Below are positions 33,988 to 43,689 of a DNA stretch of 64,000 bases, piece after piece. How positions within the stretch are numbered: position 1 is the first letter of the stretch; every line of letters starts with the position of its first letter. The notes below the pieces were generated by a model. That model worked only from the letters and a program-made list of their open reading frames with translations, was not told the DNA's origin and did not search any database. The stretch is from Microbacterium lemovicicum (GTDB lineage: Bacteria; Actinomycetota; Actinomycetes; Actinomycetales; Microbacteriaceae), in NCBI RefSeq assembly GCF_003991875.1, contig NZ_CP031423.1, positions 3,491,648 to 3,555,647 of the forward strand, in the 5' to 3' direction. The position numbers and the translations under genes were made by a program.

Positions 33988-35213
33988 GCGCGGGCACCTC
34001 CGCGAGCGGCGGCGGCGCGGCATCCCTCCCCTTCGACACCCGCGCCCTCACGGCGCCGGTCGACAAGGCGGAGCTGCGCGCCTACACCGCGCAGCTCAAG
34101 GCCCGAGGGGAGGCCGGGACGACATTCGCGCAGGTCCTCACCGTCGTCGTGGTGGTGTTCGCCGCACTCATCTTCCTCACCCTCTTCGGATCGATCGCGA
34201 CGGTCGCGGTGTCGATGTTCTCCCGGTCGGGTGCCCGCGGCGGCCTCGGCGTCGTGGTGTTCGTGATCATGATCGGCGTCATCGCCGCGGCCGTGGTCGC
34301 CCTGGTCCGCGGCATCGCCAGGGGCTCGGAGCGCCGGTTCCGTCTCGCGCGCTTCGCGGCGTCGAACGGCATGTCGTACCTGCCGACGCTCAGCGATCCG
34401 GCGCTCCCCGGCATGATCTTCGGTCGCGGCAGCTCCCGCAGCGCGAGCGATCTCGTCCGCGGCGAGCGCCCCCGGTTCGTCGAGTTCGCCAACTACCGGT
34501 ACACGACCGGCTCGGGCAAGAACCGCACCACTCACCGCTGGGGCTACGTCGCGATCAAGCTCGACGTGCCGCTGCCGCACATCGTGCTCGACGCGCTCAG
34601 CAACAACGGCCTCTTCGGCTCCAACCTGCCGCAGAGCTTCGACCGCGACCAGCGCCTCAGCCTCGAGGGCGACTTCGACCAGCACTTCGCGCTGTACTGC
34701 CCGAACGGCTACGAGCGCGACGCGCTCTACCTCTTCACGCCCGACATCATGGCGCGCTTCATCGACAACGCCGCGGCGCTCGACGTCGAGATCGTCGATC
34801 AGTGGCTCTTCCTCTACGCCAAGCGCGACATGTCCACGCTCGATCCCGCCACCTGGGCGTGGCTGTTCGGCGCGGTCGGGGCGCTGCTCGACAAGCTCGC
34901 CCAGTGGGGCCGCTGGCGTGACGAGCACCTGGGGGCGGATGCCGCGGCATCCGCTCCTCGCCCCGTCTCCGGTGACGCGCCGGCCTCGGGCATGCCCGCC
35001 CCCGACGGTCTTCCCGCCGGGATGGTGACGCCCGGCGCCGCCGCTCTGCCGTTCGCCGCGCCGCCCCAGATGCTGACACCGCCGCCGGGAGTGGCGCCGC
35101 AGGGCCGGCGGCTGCAGAAGCGAGTGCCCGTCGCCACCATCATCGTCATGGTGATCTTCGGCATCGTGTGGCTCGCGATGCAGTCGGGTCTGCTCACCCA
35201 GCTGATGCGCTGA
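33984..35213 (+). CDS. Membrane protein of unknown function (409 residues)
   Basis: Two adjacent membrane segments near the N-terminus (VLTVVVVVFAALIFLTLFG and GLGVVVFVIMIGVIAAAVVAL) precede a soluble domain with FVEFANYRYTTGSGKNRTTH, WGYVAIKLDVPLPHIVLDA and QRLSLEGDFDQHFALYCPNG. A Pro/Ala-rich linker leads to a final C-terminal membrane segment (VATIIVMVIFGIVWLAMQSG). Translation is coupled to the upstream gene through ATGA. I recognise no family, but the long soluble part suggests a function inside the cell at the membrane. Confidence 0.75.
   Translation: MSAGTSASGGGAASLPFDTRALTAPVDKAELRAYTAQLKARGEAGTTFAQVLTVVVVVFAALIFLTLFGSIATVAVSMFSRSGARGGLGVVVFVIMIGVIAAAVVALVRGIARGSERRFRLARFAASNGMSYLPTLSDPALPGMIFGRGSSRSASDLVRGERPRFVEFANYRYTTGSGKNRTTHRWGYVAIKLDVPLPHIVLDALSNNGLFGSNLPQSFDRDQRLSLEGDFDQHFALYCPNGYERDALYLFTPDIMARFIDNAAALDVEIVDQWLFLYAKRDMSTLDPATWAWLFGAVGALLDKLAQWGRWRDEHLGADAAASAPRPVSGDAPASGMPAPDGLPAGMVTPGAAALPFAAPPQMLTPPPGVAPQGRRLQKRVPVATIIVMVIFGIVWLAMQSGLLTQLMR
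34937..34952. repeat. GGATGCCGCGGCATCC palindrome inside a gene
   Basis: Read in frame as GAT-GCC-GCG-GCA-TCC it encodes Asp-Ala-Ala-Ala-Ser in the Pro/Ala-rich linker of the 33984 gene. Confidence 0.9.
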
Positions 35214-35228
35214 CCCGGCCGCCCGGGT

Positions 35229-35891
35229 TCAGCGCTTCGCCGCGGACGCGCGGAGCCGGCGCATGCTCAGGCTGTGGAGCGGTCCGACGAGCACCATGAG
35301 GAACAGTGCCGCGTAGCCGATGCTCGGCACCAGGACGGCGACGGCGAGACTCACCAGGAAGAGCCCGGTGGTGAGGACGTCGGCGAGGATGCCGGAACGG
35401 AGCTGATCGTCGGGGATGTCGTGCAGACGAGGGTTCGCGCGCAGGTAGAGCCGCGTGCAGACCTGGAGCATGGCGGTCAGCGCCATGCTGCCGATGTAGA
35501 GCACCCGCTGCAGGTCGTCCGTATCCATCTGGCCGATGACGGCGGTCGCCACGGGGAGCCAGACGATCGTCAGGGCCCACATCATCGTGATCCACACGAG
35601 GGCCTCGGTCACCCGCTCCACCCTCGCGAAGACCCGGTGGTGGGTCATCCAGAAGTTCGCGATGATCACGAAGCTCAGGACGAACATGATGATCGGCGAG
35701 AACTCCTCCTGGAGCCACTCCAGCGTCGTCAGGTTCTCCGACGCCGCCTCGCTGACGCTCTCCAGCAGCGGCAGGATCAGCAGCGTCATCGCGATCGCCA
35801 CCACGGCGTCGGTGAAGGCCTTCAGCCGCTCCGCCGGCGGCAGCAAGCGGCTCCCGTCGTCCTCGCGCGCCGTGCGGCCGGCTCTGTCCAT
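35229..35891 (-). CDS. TMEM175-family (DUF1211) cation channel-like protein
   Basis: The 220-residue protein has about six membrane segments and the signature RLKAFTDAVVAIAMTLLILPL, where the FTDAVVAI part forms the pore helix of bacterial TMEM175 potassium channels (FSD in the usual motif). ANFWMTHHRVF is the second conserved block. Bacterial members are weakly selective K+ channels as tetramers. TAGCAT lies six bases before the ATG (35903-35898), a leaderless start that overlaps the stop of the next unit. Confidence 0.85.
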   Translation of the reverse strand: MDRAGRTAREDDGSRLLPPAERLKAFTDAVVAIAMTLLILPLLESVSEAASENLTTLEWLQEEFSPIIMFVLSFVIIANFWMTHHRVFARVERVTEALVWITMMWALTIVWLPVATAVIGQMDTDDLQRVLYIGSMALTAMLQVCTRLYLRANPRLHDIPDDQLRSGILADVLTTGLFLVSLAVAVLVPSIGYAALFLMVLVGPLHSLSMRRLRASAAKR

Positions 35892-35900
35892 GGCCAGATG

Positions 35901-37610
35901 CTAGCGGGTGGACCGCCAGAGCTCACGGCGCGCTTCCTGCTGCACCGGGTCGGGCACGGGCAGCGACGCCAGCAGACGCCTGGTGTAGTCGTCGGAGGGC
36001 CGGCTGAGCACCTGCACGGTCGTGCCCTGCTCGCGGATGACGCCCTGTCGCAGCACGATCACGCGGTCGGCGACCTCGTCGACCACGGCGAGGTCGTGAC
36101 TGATGAACAGGCAGGCGAAGCCGAACTCGGCCTGGAGGTCGGCGAACAGCCGCAGCACGCGCGCCTGCACCGAGACGTCGAGCGCGGAGGTCGGCTCGTC
36201 GGCGATGAGCAGCTTGGGGTCGAGCGCGAGCGCACGCGCGAGCGAGGCGCGCTGGCGCTGTCCGCCGCTGAGCTCGTGCGGGTAGCGGTCGCCGAAGGCC
36301 GTCGGCAGGTTGACCGCGTCGAGCAGCTCGTCCACCTTGCGCCGTGCGCTGCGGGCGTCGCCGGCGCGACGGTGCACGATGAGCGGCTCCGCGATGCACT
36401 CCGCGATCGTCAGCAGCGGGTTGAAGCTCGTCGCCGGGTCCTGGAAGACGAACCCGATGTCGGGGCGCGTCTTGGCGAGCTGACGGTTCTTCACCCCGCG
36501 CATCTCGGTGCCGAGCACGCGCAGCGAGCCGCCGACGACCTCTGTGAGGCCGACGATGGCGCGGCCGATGGTGGTCTTGCCCGATCCCGACTCGCCGACG
36601 AGGCCGAGCACCTCGCCGGGCGCGATCCAGAAGTCCACGCCCTTCACGGCGACGACACCGGCGGCGCCGAAGCGACCGGGGTAGCCGATCTCCACCTTCT
36701 CCGCGACGACCAGGCTGCCCTCTGGCGGTGAGGTCGGGGCGGCGGTGTCGAGCGACTGCGTGGCGCTCTTGCCGCGACCGACGTGCGGCACGGCCGCGAG
36801 GAGCTCGCGCGTGTAGGCCTGCTGCGGCGCGGCGAAGAGCTCGCGCACCGGCGCCTCCTCGACGATGTCGCCCTGGTACATCACCACGACGCGGTCGGCG
36901 AGGTCGGCCACGACGCCCATGTTGTGGGTGATGAGGACGATCGTCGCGCCGAACTCGTCGCGGCAGGTGCGCAGCAGCTCGAGGATCTCGGCCTGCACCG
37001 TGACGTCGAGCGCGGTGGTCGGCTCGTCGGCGATGATGAGGCCGGCGTCGAGCACGAGCGCCATGGCGATCACGACGCGCTGCTTCTGCCCGCCGGAGAA
37101 CTGGTGCGGGTAGTCGTCGACCCGCTTCTCGGGGTCGGGGATGCCGACGCGCCGCAGGATGTCGACGGCCTTGGCCTTCGCCTCCGCGGCCGAGAGCTTC
37201 TCGTGGGCGCGCAGGCCCTCCGCGATCTGCCAGCCGACCGTGTAGACCGGGTTGAGCGCGGTGGACGGCTCCTGGAAGACCATCGCGGCATCCCGTCCGC
37301 GCATCTCGCGCAGCTGCGCGGCGGTCGCGTGCACGATGTCGGTCTCGTCTCCGTCGCGGCCGCGCACGATCACGGCACCCGAGAGGGTAGCCGTCTCGGG
37401 AAGAAGTCCGAGGAGCGTGTTGGCGGTCACGGTCTTGCCCGAGCCCGACTCGCCGACGATGGCGAGCACCTCGCCGGCGCGCGCCTCGAGCGAGATGCCG
37501 GAGACGGCGACGACCGGCGGGCCGTCGGTGGCGAAGGCGACGCGCAGGTCGTCGACGCGGGCGACCGGTGCGCCGACGGAGCGCCCGGGGCGGGCGGCGG
37601 TGGGGGTCAT
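35901..37610 (-). CDS. Dipeptide/oligopeptide ABC transporter, fused double ATP-binding protein (DppDF-like)
   Basis: The 569-residue protein contains two full ABC ATPase domains. The first has Walker A GESGSGKT, signature FSGGQKQR and Walker B LIIADEPTTALD; the second has GESGSGKTTIGRA, LSGGQRQRASLARAL and LLIADEPTSALDVS. In many bacteria these are separate DppD and DppF. It powers uptake of a peptide, or possibly nickel or another cation complex, through the two permeases. Its ATG overlaps the upstream permease stop (ATGA). Confidence 0.95.
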   Translation of the reverse strand: MTPTAARPGRSVGAPVARVDDLRVAFATDGPPVVAVSGISLEARAGEVLAIVGESGSGKTVTANTLLGLLPETATLSGAVIVRGRDGDETDIVHATAAQLREMRGRDAAMVFQEPSTALNPVYTVGWQIAEGLRAHEKLSAAEAKAKAVDILRRVGIPDPEKRVDDYPHQFSGGQKQRVVIAMALVLDAGLIIADEPTTALDVTVQAEILELLRTCRDEFGATIVLITHNMGVVADLADRVVVMYQGDIVEEAPVRELFAAPQQAYTRELLAAVPHVGRGKSATQSLDTAAPTSPPEGSLVVAEKVEIGYPGRFGAAGVVAVKGVDFWIAPGEVLGLVGESGSGKTTIGRAIVGLTEVVGGSLRVLGTEMRGVKNRQLAKTRPDIGFVFQDPATSFNPLLTIAECIAEPLIVHRRAGDARSARRKVDELLDAVNLPTAFGDRYPHELSGGQRQRASLARALALDPKLLIADEPTSALDVSVQARVLRLFADLQAEFGFACLFISHDLAVVDEVADRVIVLRQGVIREQGTTVQVLSRPSDDYTRRLLASLPVPDPVQQEARRELWRSTR

Positions 37611-38731
37611 GACGTGCTCCCGTCGGAGGCGCGAGGATCGGTGGGGCGGCCGGTCTCGGTCACCGGTGCGACGGCGTCGTCGGCGGATGCTGCGACCCCG
37701 GCGACCGGCACGGCGGCCGTGGCCCCGGCGGGAACGGGAGCGCCTCCGGCGCGACGGCGCGTGCGCAGGCGCGGGTCGCTCAGGTCGTTGAGGCTCTCGC
37801 CGACGAGCGTGATGCCGAGCACCACGAGCACGATGGCGACGCCGGGCGGGATGGCCGTCCACCAGATGCCGCTGGTCACGTCGGCGACGGAGCGGTTGAG
37901 GTCGTAGCCCCACTCGCCGGCCGCGGTGGCTTCGATGCCGAAGCCGAGGAAGCCGAGGCCCGCGAGGGTGAGGAGGGCCTCCGATGCGTTCAGCGTGATG
38001 ACGACCGGCAGCGAGCGGGTCGAGTTGCGCAGCACGTGGCGCACCAGGATGCGCCCTGTGGGCACGCCGATGACGCGGGCGGACTCGACGAACGGCTCGG
38101 CCTTGACGCGCACGACCTCGGCGCGGATGACGCGGAAGTACTGCGGCACGAAGACGACGGTGATCGAGATTGCCGTGGCGAGGATGCCGCCCCACAGCGT
38201 GGACTGACCGCGCGTGATCGCGATCGACATGACGATCGCCAGCAGCAGCGACGGGAACGCGTAGATCGCGTCGCAGACGACGACGAGGAGGCGGTCGAGC
38301 CACCCGCCGAAGTACCCGCCGACGAGTCCGAGGAAGATGCCGAGGAAGATCGAGAACACGATGGCGCAGATGATGACGAGCAGCGCCGTCTGGGCGCCCC
38401 AGACCACGCGCGACAGCACGTCGAATCCGCTGACCGTCGTGCCGAGGAGGTTGAGGGCGTTCGGCGCCTGCTGCGTGCCGAACTTCACGCCGTCGGCCGA
38501 CTGTTGGGCGAACCCGTAGGGGGCGATCACCGGAGCGAAGATCGCGGTGAGGATGAACACCGCGGAGATGACGAGGCCGATGACGAGCATCGTCCGCTGG
38601 AGCCCGACGCTGCGGCGCAGCTGCGAGACGATCGGCAGGCGGTCGCGCAGGGGCACCTTGCGGGTGGTCAGGGCATCCACGAGCGGGGTGGCGGCGGCAT
38701 CCGGACCGCTGCTTCTGCGGGTGTCGGTCAT
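37607..38731 (-). CDS. ABC transporter permease (DppC/OppC-like)
   Basis: The 374-residue protein has an N-terminal OppC_N segment (LVISAVFILTAIFAPVIAPY), about six membrane segments and the EAA loop in VKAEPFVESARVIGVPTGRI. The C-terminus is a long hydrophilic Ala/Thr-rich tail. It starts one base after the DppB-type stop. With the 38733 permease it forms the channel. Confidence 0.93.
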   Translation of the reverse strand: MTDTRRSSGPDAAATPLVDALTTRKVPLRDRLPIVSQLRRSVGLQRTMLVIGLVISAVFILTAIFAPVIAPYGFAQQSADGVKFGTQQAPNALNLLGTTVSGFDVLSRVVWGAQTALLVIICAIVFSIFLGIFLGLVGGYFGGWLDRLLVVVCDAIYAFPSLLLAIVMSIAITRGQSTLWGGILATAISITVVFVPQYFRVIRAEVVRVKAEPFVESARVIGVPTGRILVRHVLRNSTRSLPVVITLNASEALLTLAGLGFLGFGIEATAAGEWGYDLNRSVADVTSGIWWTAIPPGVAIVLVVLGITLVGESLNDLSDPRLRTRRRAGGAPVPAGATAAVPVAGVAASADDAVAPVTETGRPTDPRASDGSTS

Positions 38732-38732
38732 G

Positions 38733-39806
38733 TCAGTACCTCACTCGCGGGTCGATGAGCGCCGCGATCACGTCGACGAAGAAGTTGGTCAGCGCCACCA
38801 CGACGGCGATCATCACGACGATGCCCTGCACGGCCACGAAGTCGCGGGCCTTCAGGTACTCGCTGAGCATGAAGCCGATGCCCTTCCACTCGAAGGTGGA
38901 TTCCGTGAGGACCGCGCCGGACAGCAGGAGCGCGATCTGCAGCCCGATGACGGTGACGATCGGGATGAGCGCCGGGCGGTACGCGTGCTTGGTGACGAGA
39001 CGGAACTCGGGCACGCCGCGGGAGCGGGCCGAGGTGACGTACTGCGCGCCGAGCGTGCCGATGACGTTCGTGCGCACGAGGCGCAGGAAGATGCCGGCGG
39101 TCAGGATGCCCAGTGCGAGCCCCGGGAGGACCGCGTGGGTGAGCACGTCGCCGATCGCCGCACCGTCGCCGAGGCGGAGGGCATCGATCAGGTAGATGCC
39201 GGTCGGTGCGTCGAGAGACTGCAGCTTGAGCTCGGTGCGGGTGCCGGCGCGGCCGGCGACCGGCAGCACGCCGAGCCAGATGGAGAAGACGAGCTTGAGC
39301 AGCAGCCCGACGAAGAAGATGGGGGTCGCGTAGCCGAGGATCGCGCCGATGCGGAGCACGGCGTCCTGCCAACGGTCGCGGCGGTAGGCGGCGATGAGGC
39401 CGAACGGGATGCCGATGAGGAACGCGACGATGAGCGCGTAGAACGCCAGCTCGAGCGTGGCGGCGCCGTACTGCACGAGGATGCCGATCACCGGCCGGTT
39501 GTCGGTGAGGGTCGTGCCGAAGTCGCCGCGGAACACCCCGCCCAGGTACTCGAGGTACTGGATGAAGAGCGGCCGGTCGTAGCCGGCGGCCGCGATGCGC
39601 TCCGCGAGCTGATCGGCGGGGAGCCGGCCGCCGAGGGCGGCGGTGATCGGGTCTCCGGTGATCCGCATGAGGAAGAAGACCACCGTGACGAGGATGAACA
39701 CCGTCGGGAGGATCAGCAGGAGTCGGATGAGGATGTAGCGCCACAGACCGCCCCGGCGAGGGGTGACGGGTGTGGCGATCGCGGCTGCGTCGACGGCGGT
39801 GACCAT
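38733..39806 (-). CDS. ABC transporter permease (DppB/OppB-like)
   Basis: The 357-residue protein has the DppB start (YILIRLLLILPTVFILVTVV), FFLMRITGDPITAALGG, six membrane segments and the loop QYVTSARSRGVPEFRLVTKHA. ATG 39806 was chosen over an upstream one because the longer frame crosses the hairpin at 39835-39872. The gene follows the substrate-binding gene after that hairpin, so its expression is probably lower. Confidence 0.93.
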   Translation of the reverse strand: MVTAVDAAAIATPVTPRRGGLWRYILIRLLLILPTVFILVTVVFFLMRITGDPITAALGGRLPADQLAERIAAAGYDRPLFIQYLEYLGGVFRGDFGTTLTDNRPVIGILVQYGAATLELAFYALIVAFLIGIPFGLIAAYRRDRWQDAVLRIGAILGYATPIFFVGLLLKLVFSIWLGVLPVAGRAGTRTELKLQSLDAPTGIYLIDALRLGDGAAIGDVLTHAVLPGLALGILTAGIFLRLVRTNVIGTLGAQYVTSARSRGVPEFRLVTKHAYRPALIPIVTVIGLQIALLLSGAVLTESTFEWKGIGFMLSEYLKARDFVAVQGIVVMIAVVVALTNFFVDVIAALIDPRVRY

Positions 39807-39834
39807 GGGGGAAGACCTTACTTCAGCGAAGAAG

Positions 39835-39872
39835 AACCGGATGCCGGTGGCGTGTGCCACCGGCATCCGGTT
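39835..39872 (-). terminator. Intra-operon hairpin between the substrate-binding and permease genes
   Basis: Arms 39835-39851 and 39856-39872 are perfect 17-base inverted copies around a GTGT loop, and on the minus strand they are followed by TTCTTCTTC. It lies eight bases past the substrate-binding stop. Such partial terminators are known to keep binding-protein mRNA more abundant than permease mRNA. Confidence 0.8.
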
Positions 39873-39880
39873 CTCTTCTG

Positions 39881-41518
39881 CTACTTGCTCAGCGGTGCGT
39901 AACGGAACTTGAACGAGCCGTCGAGGGTGGCGCCGTTGACGGACGCACCCACGATCGCGACCTGCTTGCCCTGGAGCAGCGGCAGCGTCGACAGGTCGGC
40001 GGCCACCTTGTCCTGGATCTCGCCGATCGTCGCCTCACGGGCGGCCGCGTCGGTCTCGGTCGCCTGCTCGGCGATCAGGTCCTGGACCTCGGCGTTGTCG
40101 TAGTGGTTCGCCAGGAAGTTGTCCTTCGTGAAGAACGGCGCGAGGTAGTTGTCGGCGTCGGAGTAGTCCGGGAACCAGCCGAGCTGGTACAGCGGGTAGA
40201 CGTCGGACGTGCGGTCCTTGGAGTACTGCACCCACTCGGTCTGCGCGAGGTTGACGGTGAACAGGCCACCCTCCTCCAGCTGCCCCTTGACCGCGGCGTA
40301 CTCGTCACCCGACGAGGGGCCGTAGTGATCGCCGTTGTACTGCAGGTTCAGCACGACCGGCGTGGTGATGCCGGCGGCCTCGAGCGTGGCCTTCGCCTTG
40401 TCGGTGTCGGGTCCGCCCTGGCCGTCACCGTAGAGACCCTTGAGCGCCTCATTGGCACCGGTCAGGCCCTGCGGGACGTAGGAGTACAGCGGCGAGAAGG
40501 TGTCCTTGTAGACGTCCTTCGCGATGGCCTCGCGGTCGATGAGGTCGGCGGCCGCCTGACGGACGGCGAGCGACTTGGCCGCGTCGGCCTCGGGCGTGGT
40601 GGCGCCGAACGGCATCGTGTCGAAGTTGAACACGATGTAGCGGATCTCTCCACCGGGGCCGTCGACGACCTTGACCGCGTCGTCGCCGGACAGGTCGGCC
40701 ACGTCGGTCGCGCTGAGGCTGCGGAAGGCGACGTCGATCGCGCCGCTCTGGATGTCGAGCTTCAGGTTCGACGAGTCGGCGTAGTACTTCGCCGTCACGC
40801 CGCCGTTGGCCGCGGCCGGCAGGCTGCCCTTGTAGTCGGCGAACGGCGTGTAGGAGATGAGCTCGTTGACCTTGTAGGAGTCGATCTCGTACTGGCCGGC
40901 GAACGCCTTGCCCGAGACGATGTCGTCGTCGGGGGTGACCGCGTCGGCGGAGAAGACCTCTTCGTCGACGATCGGGGCGGCGGGGCTGGAGAGGATCTGC
41001 GGCCAGACCTGGTCGTTGCCGTTCTTCAGCGTGAACACGACGGTGGTGTCGTCCGGGGCGGCGACGCTGTCGAGGTTGTAGAGCAGCGAGGAGGGGCCGT
41101 TCTCGTCGGCGATGGCGACCTGGCGGTCGAAGGAGAACTTGACGTCCGAGGAGGTCAGCGCGTGCCCGTTGGCGAAGGTGAGACCCTCCTTGAGCGTGAC
41201 GGTGTACTCGGTCGGCGAGGTGAAGTCCGCCGATTCGGCGATGTCAGGCGTGACGTCGGCCGTGCCGTACTGGCTGTTCAGGAGGAACGGGTAGACCTGG
41301 TTCATCACGGCGAACGAGCCGTTGTCGTACGAGCCCGCGGGGTCCAGCGACGTGATCTTGTCGGTGGTGCCGACGATGAGGGGCTCGTCCGAGCCGCCGC
41401 CGCCGTCGCTGGCGGTTCCGCCGCCGCCGCCGGCACAGCCGGCGAGGAGAAGGGCCGAGGCGCCGAAGGCCCCGAGGGCGAGGCCGAGGCGGCCGCGACC
41501 GGTGTGGTGCAGTGACAT
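39881..41518 (-). CDS. Peptide ABC transporter substrate-binding lipoprotein (SBP_bac_5)
   Basis: The 545-residue protein has a lipoprotein signal with lipobox LLAGC (about 24-28), a Gly-rich linker and a DppA/OppA-like domain: TDKITSLDPAGSYDNGSF, TLKEGLTFANGHALTSSDVKF and a late YQLGWFPDYSDADNYLAPFF. It captures the substrate outside the membrane. It heads the unit; a palindrome and 300 bases separate it from the divergent exporter gene. Confidence 0.95.
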   Translation of the reverse strand: MSLHHTGRGRLGLALGAFGASALLLAGCAGGGGGTASDGGGGSDEPLIVGTTDKITSLDPAGSYDNGSFAVMNQVYPFLLNSQYGTADVTPDIAESADFTSPTEYTVTLKEGLTFANGHALTSSDVKFSFDRQVAIADENGPSSLLYNLDSVAAPDDTTVVFTLKNGNDQVWPQILSSPAAPIVDEEVFSADAVTPDDDIVSGKAFAGQYEIDSYKVNELISYTPFADYKGSLPAAANGGVTAKYYADSSNLKLDIQSGAIDVAFRSLSATDVADLSGDDAVKVVDGPGGEIRYIVFNFDTMPFGATTPEADAAKSLAVRQAAADLIDREAIAKDVYKDTFSPLYSYVPQGLTGANEALKGLYGDGQGGPDTDKAKATLEAAGITTPVVLNLQYNGDHYGPSSGDEYAAVKGQLEEGGLFTVNLAQTEWVQYSKDRTSDVYPLYQLGWFPDYSDADNYLAPFFTKDNFLANHYDNAEVQDLIAEQATETDAAAREATIGEIQDKVAADLSTLPLLQGKQVAIVGASVNGATLDGSFKFRYAPLSK

Positions 41519-41826
41519 GTGTTACCTCTGCTGTGAAGGAATCAGCCGCGACGGGTGCGCGCGGCCCTCCGCATATCTTGGTGCCCGACCTGGTCGGCGC
41601 CAACTCACGGCACCAATTCGTGACGAGACCGAAACCCGCCCGACCCGGGACCCCGTGCCACGCATCACCCGCGAGCTTCCCCGCGAGACGTCGCAACACG
41701 CCGCGCCCTCACGCCGTCGGACGGCGTGTTGCGACGTCTCGCGGGGGTGCGGGCATGACGGATGTCACGGGCAGGACGTGACGGAGGGGCGAGGTGCGCG
41801 CACGGCGCCGAGGCCACGCTGGAGCC
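41519..41826. other. Divergent intergenic region with palindrome
   Basis: This 308-base gap lies between two outward-facing genes. It holds a 25-bp perfect palindrome (41679-41746). The rest shows no gene; promoters for both transporter units must lie here. Confidence 0.7.
41679..41746. repeat. Intergenic palindrome, CGTCGCAACACGCC family, copy 4
   Basis: Arms 41679-41703 and 41722-41746 are perfect 25-base inverted copies around an 18-base loop. As it lies between divergent genes it is not a simple terminator. Confidence 0.92.
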
Positions 41827-42792
41827 ATGCACACCACCACTGAGAGCGCGGCCGGAGCCGCGGCATCCCTCGAGGACATTCCCGCCGTCGACGCCCGCGG
41901 TCTCGTCAAGCGCTTCGGCGCCGTGGAGGCCGTCGCCGGAGTCGACCTCGCCATCCGCCAGGGCGAGGTCGTCGCCTTCCTCGGACCGAACGGGGCCGGC
42001 AAGACGACCACCATCGACATGATGCTCGGCCTCGTCGCCCCCGACGCGGGCACCGTGGAGGTCTTCGGCCGCTCGCCGCGCACCGCCATCGCCCAGGGGT
42101 TCGTCTCCGCGGTGCTCCAGACCGGCGGACTGCTGAAGGACCTGACCGTGCGCGAGACGGTGCGCCTCACTGCGAGCCTGTTCGCCCGGACGCGTCCGAT
42201 CGACGAGGTGCTCGAGCGCGCCGGTATCCGCGACATCGGCGACCGCCTGGTCGGCGCCTGCTCCGGCGGCCAGCAGCAGCGTCTGCGGTTCGCGATGGCC
42301 CTGCTGTCCGACCCCGGCCTCCTCATCCTCGACGAGCCGACCACCGGCATGGACGTCGAGGGTCGCCGGTCGTTCTGGAACGCGATTCGGAAGGATGCCG
42401 CGCGAGGCCGCACCGTGCTCTTCGCCACCCACTACCTCGACGAGGCCGACGAGTACGCCGACCGCATCGTGCTGATGAGCCGCGGCCGCATCGTCGCGGA
42501 CGGCACGACCGCGGAGATCAAGAACCTCGTCTCCGGCCGGATCGTGCACGCCACCCTCCCCGGGGCCGACCCCGTCGCCCTCGCCGCGCTCCCCGGCGTC
42601 GAGGACGTCGAGACCACGGGCGACCGCATCGCCGTCCACACGAAGGACTCGGACGCCGTCGCCCGCCACCTGCTGACGAGCACCGCCGCGCGGGATCTCG
42701 AGATCACCGCGCAGAACCTCGAGAGCGTGTTCCTCGCCCTCACCGCAGCATCCGCCCCCGCGTCCACCCCCGTCGAAGGAGTCCGCTCATGA
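41827..42792 (+). CDS. ABC transporter ATP-binding protein (DrrA-like exporter)
   Basis: The 321-residue protein has Walker A GPNGAGKTTT, the Q-loop LQTGGLLKDLTV, signature CSGGQQQRLRFA and Walker B LLILDEPTTGMD, followed by a C-terminal accessory domain. The ATP-binding proteins of drug and antibiotic exporters have this form. It works with the permease gene that overlaps it by ATGA. The two-component genes that follow probably control it. Confidence 0.93.
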   Translation: MHTTTESAAGAAASLEDIPAVDARGLVKRFGAVEAVAGVDLAIRQGEVVAFLGPNGAGKTTTIDMMLGLVAPDAGTVEVFGRSPRTAIAQGFVSAVLQTGGLLKDLTVRETVRLTASLFARTRPIDEVLERAGIRDIGDRLVGACSGGQQQRLRFAMALLSDPGLLILDEPTTGMDVEGRRSFWNAIRKDAARGRTVLFATHYLDEADEYADRIVLMSRGRIVADGTTAEIKNLVSGRIVHATLPGADPVALAALPGVEDVETTGDRIAVHTKDSDAVARHLLTSTAARDLEITAQNLESVFLALTAASAPASTPVEGVRS

Positions 42793-43604
42793 CCACCGCA
42801 GCCCCCACCGACCGCGTCAGCCTCGACCGTCAGGTGCCGCCCCTGGGCGGCTTCACCCTCACCTACCTCGCCATCGAGCTGAGGCGCAAGCTGCGCAACC
42901 GGCGCACGCTCATCTTCACCGTGATCTTCCCGGTGGTGATGTACCTCATCATCGGCCTGCCCATGATCGACGAGCAGCTCACCGCGACGCCGATCTCGCA
43001 GGGCGGCCCCTCGGTGGCCGCGTACATCATGGTGTCGATGGCCATGTACGGCGCGATGATGTCGGCCACTCAGACCGGTGCCGCCGTGGCCGTGGAGCGG
43101 GCCCAGGGCTGGAGCCGCCAGCTGCGCCTCACGCCTCTCAACCCGGTCGTCAACGTCGTGATCAAGATGATCGCGGGCATGATCTTCGGGCTGCTGGCCA
43201 TCGTCGGGACCTACATCGCCGGCGCCGCCAGCGGCATCGACCTGAACGCCGGGCAGTGGATCTCGACGGGGCTGGCCGCCTGGCTGCTCGCGGGTGCGGT
43301 CTTCACCGCCCTCGGACTCTTCGTCGGCTACATCACGCCGGGTGAGAACGCCGCGCAGATCACCAGCCTGGCGATCGTGCTCTTCGCCTTCATCGGCGGG
43401 CTGTTCTACCCGGTCGAGGGCATGCCCGACTTCATGCAGGTCATCGCATCCTTCACCCCGGTCTACGGCATCAGTCAGATCGCCCGCGCACCGCTGACCG
43501 GCGCCGGTGTCGACCTGCTGTGGTTCGTCAACGCCATCGCGTGGCTGGCCATCTTCGTCGGCGGCACGGTCTGGGCCTTCCGCCGCGATACCAAACGGGT
43601 CTGA
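42789..43604 (+). CDS. ABC-2 type exporter permease
   Basis: The 271-residue protein has six membrane segments and the ABC-2 pattern, with an N-terminal amphipathic YLAIELRRKLRNRRTLIFTV and C-terminal FIGGLFYPVEGMPDFMQVIA. It forms the exporter channel with the DrrA-like ATPase. The substrate is unknown; lipid or drug export is likely from the family. Confidence 0.92.
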   Translation: MTTAAPTDRVSLDRQVPPLGGFTLTYLAIELRRKLRNRRTLIFTVIFPVVMYLIIGLPMIDEQLTATPISQGGPSVAAYIMVSMAMYGAMMSATQTGAAVAVERAQGWSRQLRLTPLNPVVNVVIKMIAGMIFGLLAIVGTYIAGAASGIDLNAGQWISTGLAAWLLAGAVFTALGLFVGYITPGENAAQITSLAIVLFAFIGGLFYPVEGMPDFMQVIASFTPVYGISQIARAPLTGAGVDLLWFVNAIAWLAIFVGGTVWAFRRDTKRV

Positions 43605-43689
43605 CACGCGGACACCCCGCCTCATCCGCCCGGCAGGCGGATGACACACCACCGCGGCTCCGCCGCAGGACGGATCTAGGGTGAGGCAC

